From assembly GCA_014773175.1 (NCBI GenBank), contig VXCM01000957.1, positions 1 to 64,000 on the forward strand: a DNA stretch of 64,000 nt. The letters run 5' to 3'. Below, piece after piece: positions 63,702-64,000 of the stretch; positions within the stretch are counted from its first letter, which is position 1; the number at the start of each line of letters is the position of its first letter. The notes under the pieces were generated by a model that ran no database searches, was not told where the DNA came from, and saw nothing but the letters and a program-made list of their open reading frames with translations. The translations under genes and the position numbers were made by a program. Source of the stretch: Lucifuga dentata. Lineage: Eukaryota > Chordata > Actinopteri > Ophidiiformes > Bythitidae.

Positions 63702-64000
63702 ACACACCTTAAAATTCAATGTTTCCTTGCTAACACCTACACAATATTGTAGAAGGCATGATCATTTCAGTTTCTTGGTAAAAACTGCCTTCTCAGGCAG
63801 AGATCTACATCTTGAATCTGTGTTGAAATGCTAAAATTGCCTTACTTTGACAAAAACTTTTATATACATCTTGCTTGCTGTGATGGATTATGTATCAAGA
63901 CCTCCACTGATTTCAATCCATTCCAGTACACTATAAAAATCAACTCGTTGATACTTGAATCGTTCTTGGGATAGGTAATCCATCATGAACAAGACATGCA
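63610..64000. repeat. TTAA-family element, rearranged copy cut by window edge
   Basis: Starts inside the family (TTATTTTGCCAAATCCCTTA at about 63615), is interrupted by a CA run (63660-63707), follows the diverged subfamily core (TTGCTTGCTGTGATGGATTA at about 63869), and then from about 63935 reads the same core in the opposite direction (TTGGGATAGGTAATCCATCA). It is therefore a fold-back or two head-to-head copies. Confidence 0.75.

Noticed and set aside
54900..64000. Search for ect2 coding exons expected from human gene order
   Set aside because: None of the open stretches resembles BRCT, DH or PH sequence of ECT2, so no ect2 gene is annotated; only the promoter-like motif is reported.

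Overview
The window is vertebrate nuclear DNA, almost certainly from a ray-finned (teleost) fish. Five multi-exon genes with GT-AG introns can be followed codon by codon. The intergenic DNA is rich in CA/GT and CT microsatellites, Tc1-like transposon debris, TTAA-flanked inverted-repeat elements and tRNA-derived SINEs, as in fish genomes. There is no bacterial, plasmid or viral gene content and no CRISPR array.

Layout. Positions 1-15455 hold no recognisable coding exon: they carry copies of one TTAA-flanked repeat family, a dead Tc1-like element and microsatellites, and are probably upstream or intron-1 DNA of the next gene. At 15456-27630 (+) lies stag1, a cohesin subunit, with 31 coding exons and about 1260 residues. 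At about 27750-32669 (-) lies pccb, the beta subunit of mitochondrial propionyl-CoA carboxylase (15 exons, 562 residues), tail to tail with stag1; the two poly(A) signals are only about 155 bp apart. At 34383-37687 (+) lies msl2, a RING/CXC ubiquitin ligase of the MSL histone acetyltransferase complex (3 exons, 617 residues), divergent from pccb. At 40716-43407 (-) lies a TRAIL-type TNF ligand, tnfsf10 (6 exons, 290 residues). At 49176-53882 (-) lies nceh1, a membrane-anchored neutral cholesterol ester hydrolase (5 exons, 419 residues). Positions 53883-64000 show no coding exon I can defend, but do hold a promoter-like motif cluster near 54.8 kb.

The genes are not an operon and do not form one pathway. 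What joins them is conserved synteny: STAG1-PCCB-MSL2 are neighbours on human 3q22 and TNFSF10-NCEH1 are neighbours on human 3q26, so the window joins two blocks that are apart in human.

The most informative non-gene content is the TTAA-flanked repeat family. One long copy (9158-10100) still carries a broken THAP zinc-finger reading frame, which suggests a Kolobok-type DNA transposon as the parent. The sequence also has 13 single N bases. Five of them sit between exact 61-67 bp direct repeats, which look like unmerged contig ends; one of these falls inside a stag1 exon and creates a false frameshift and stop.
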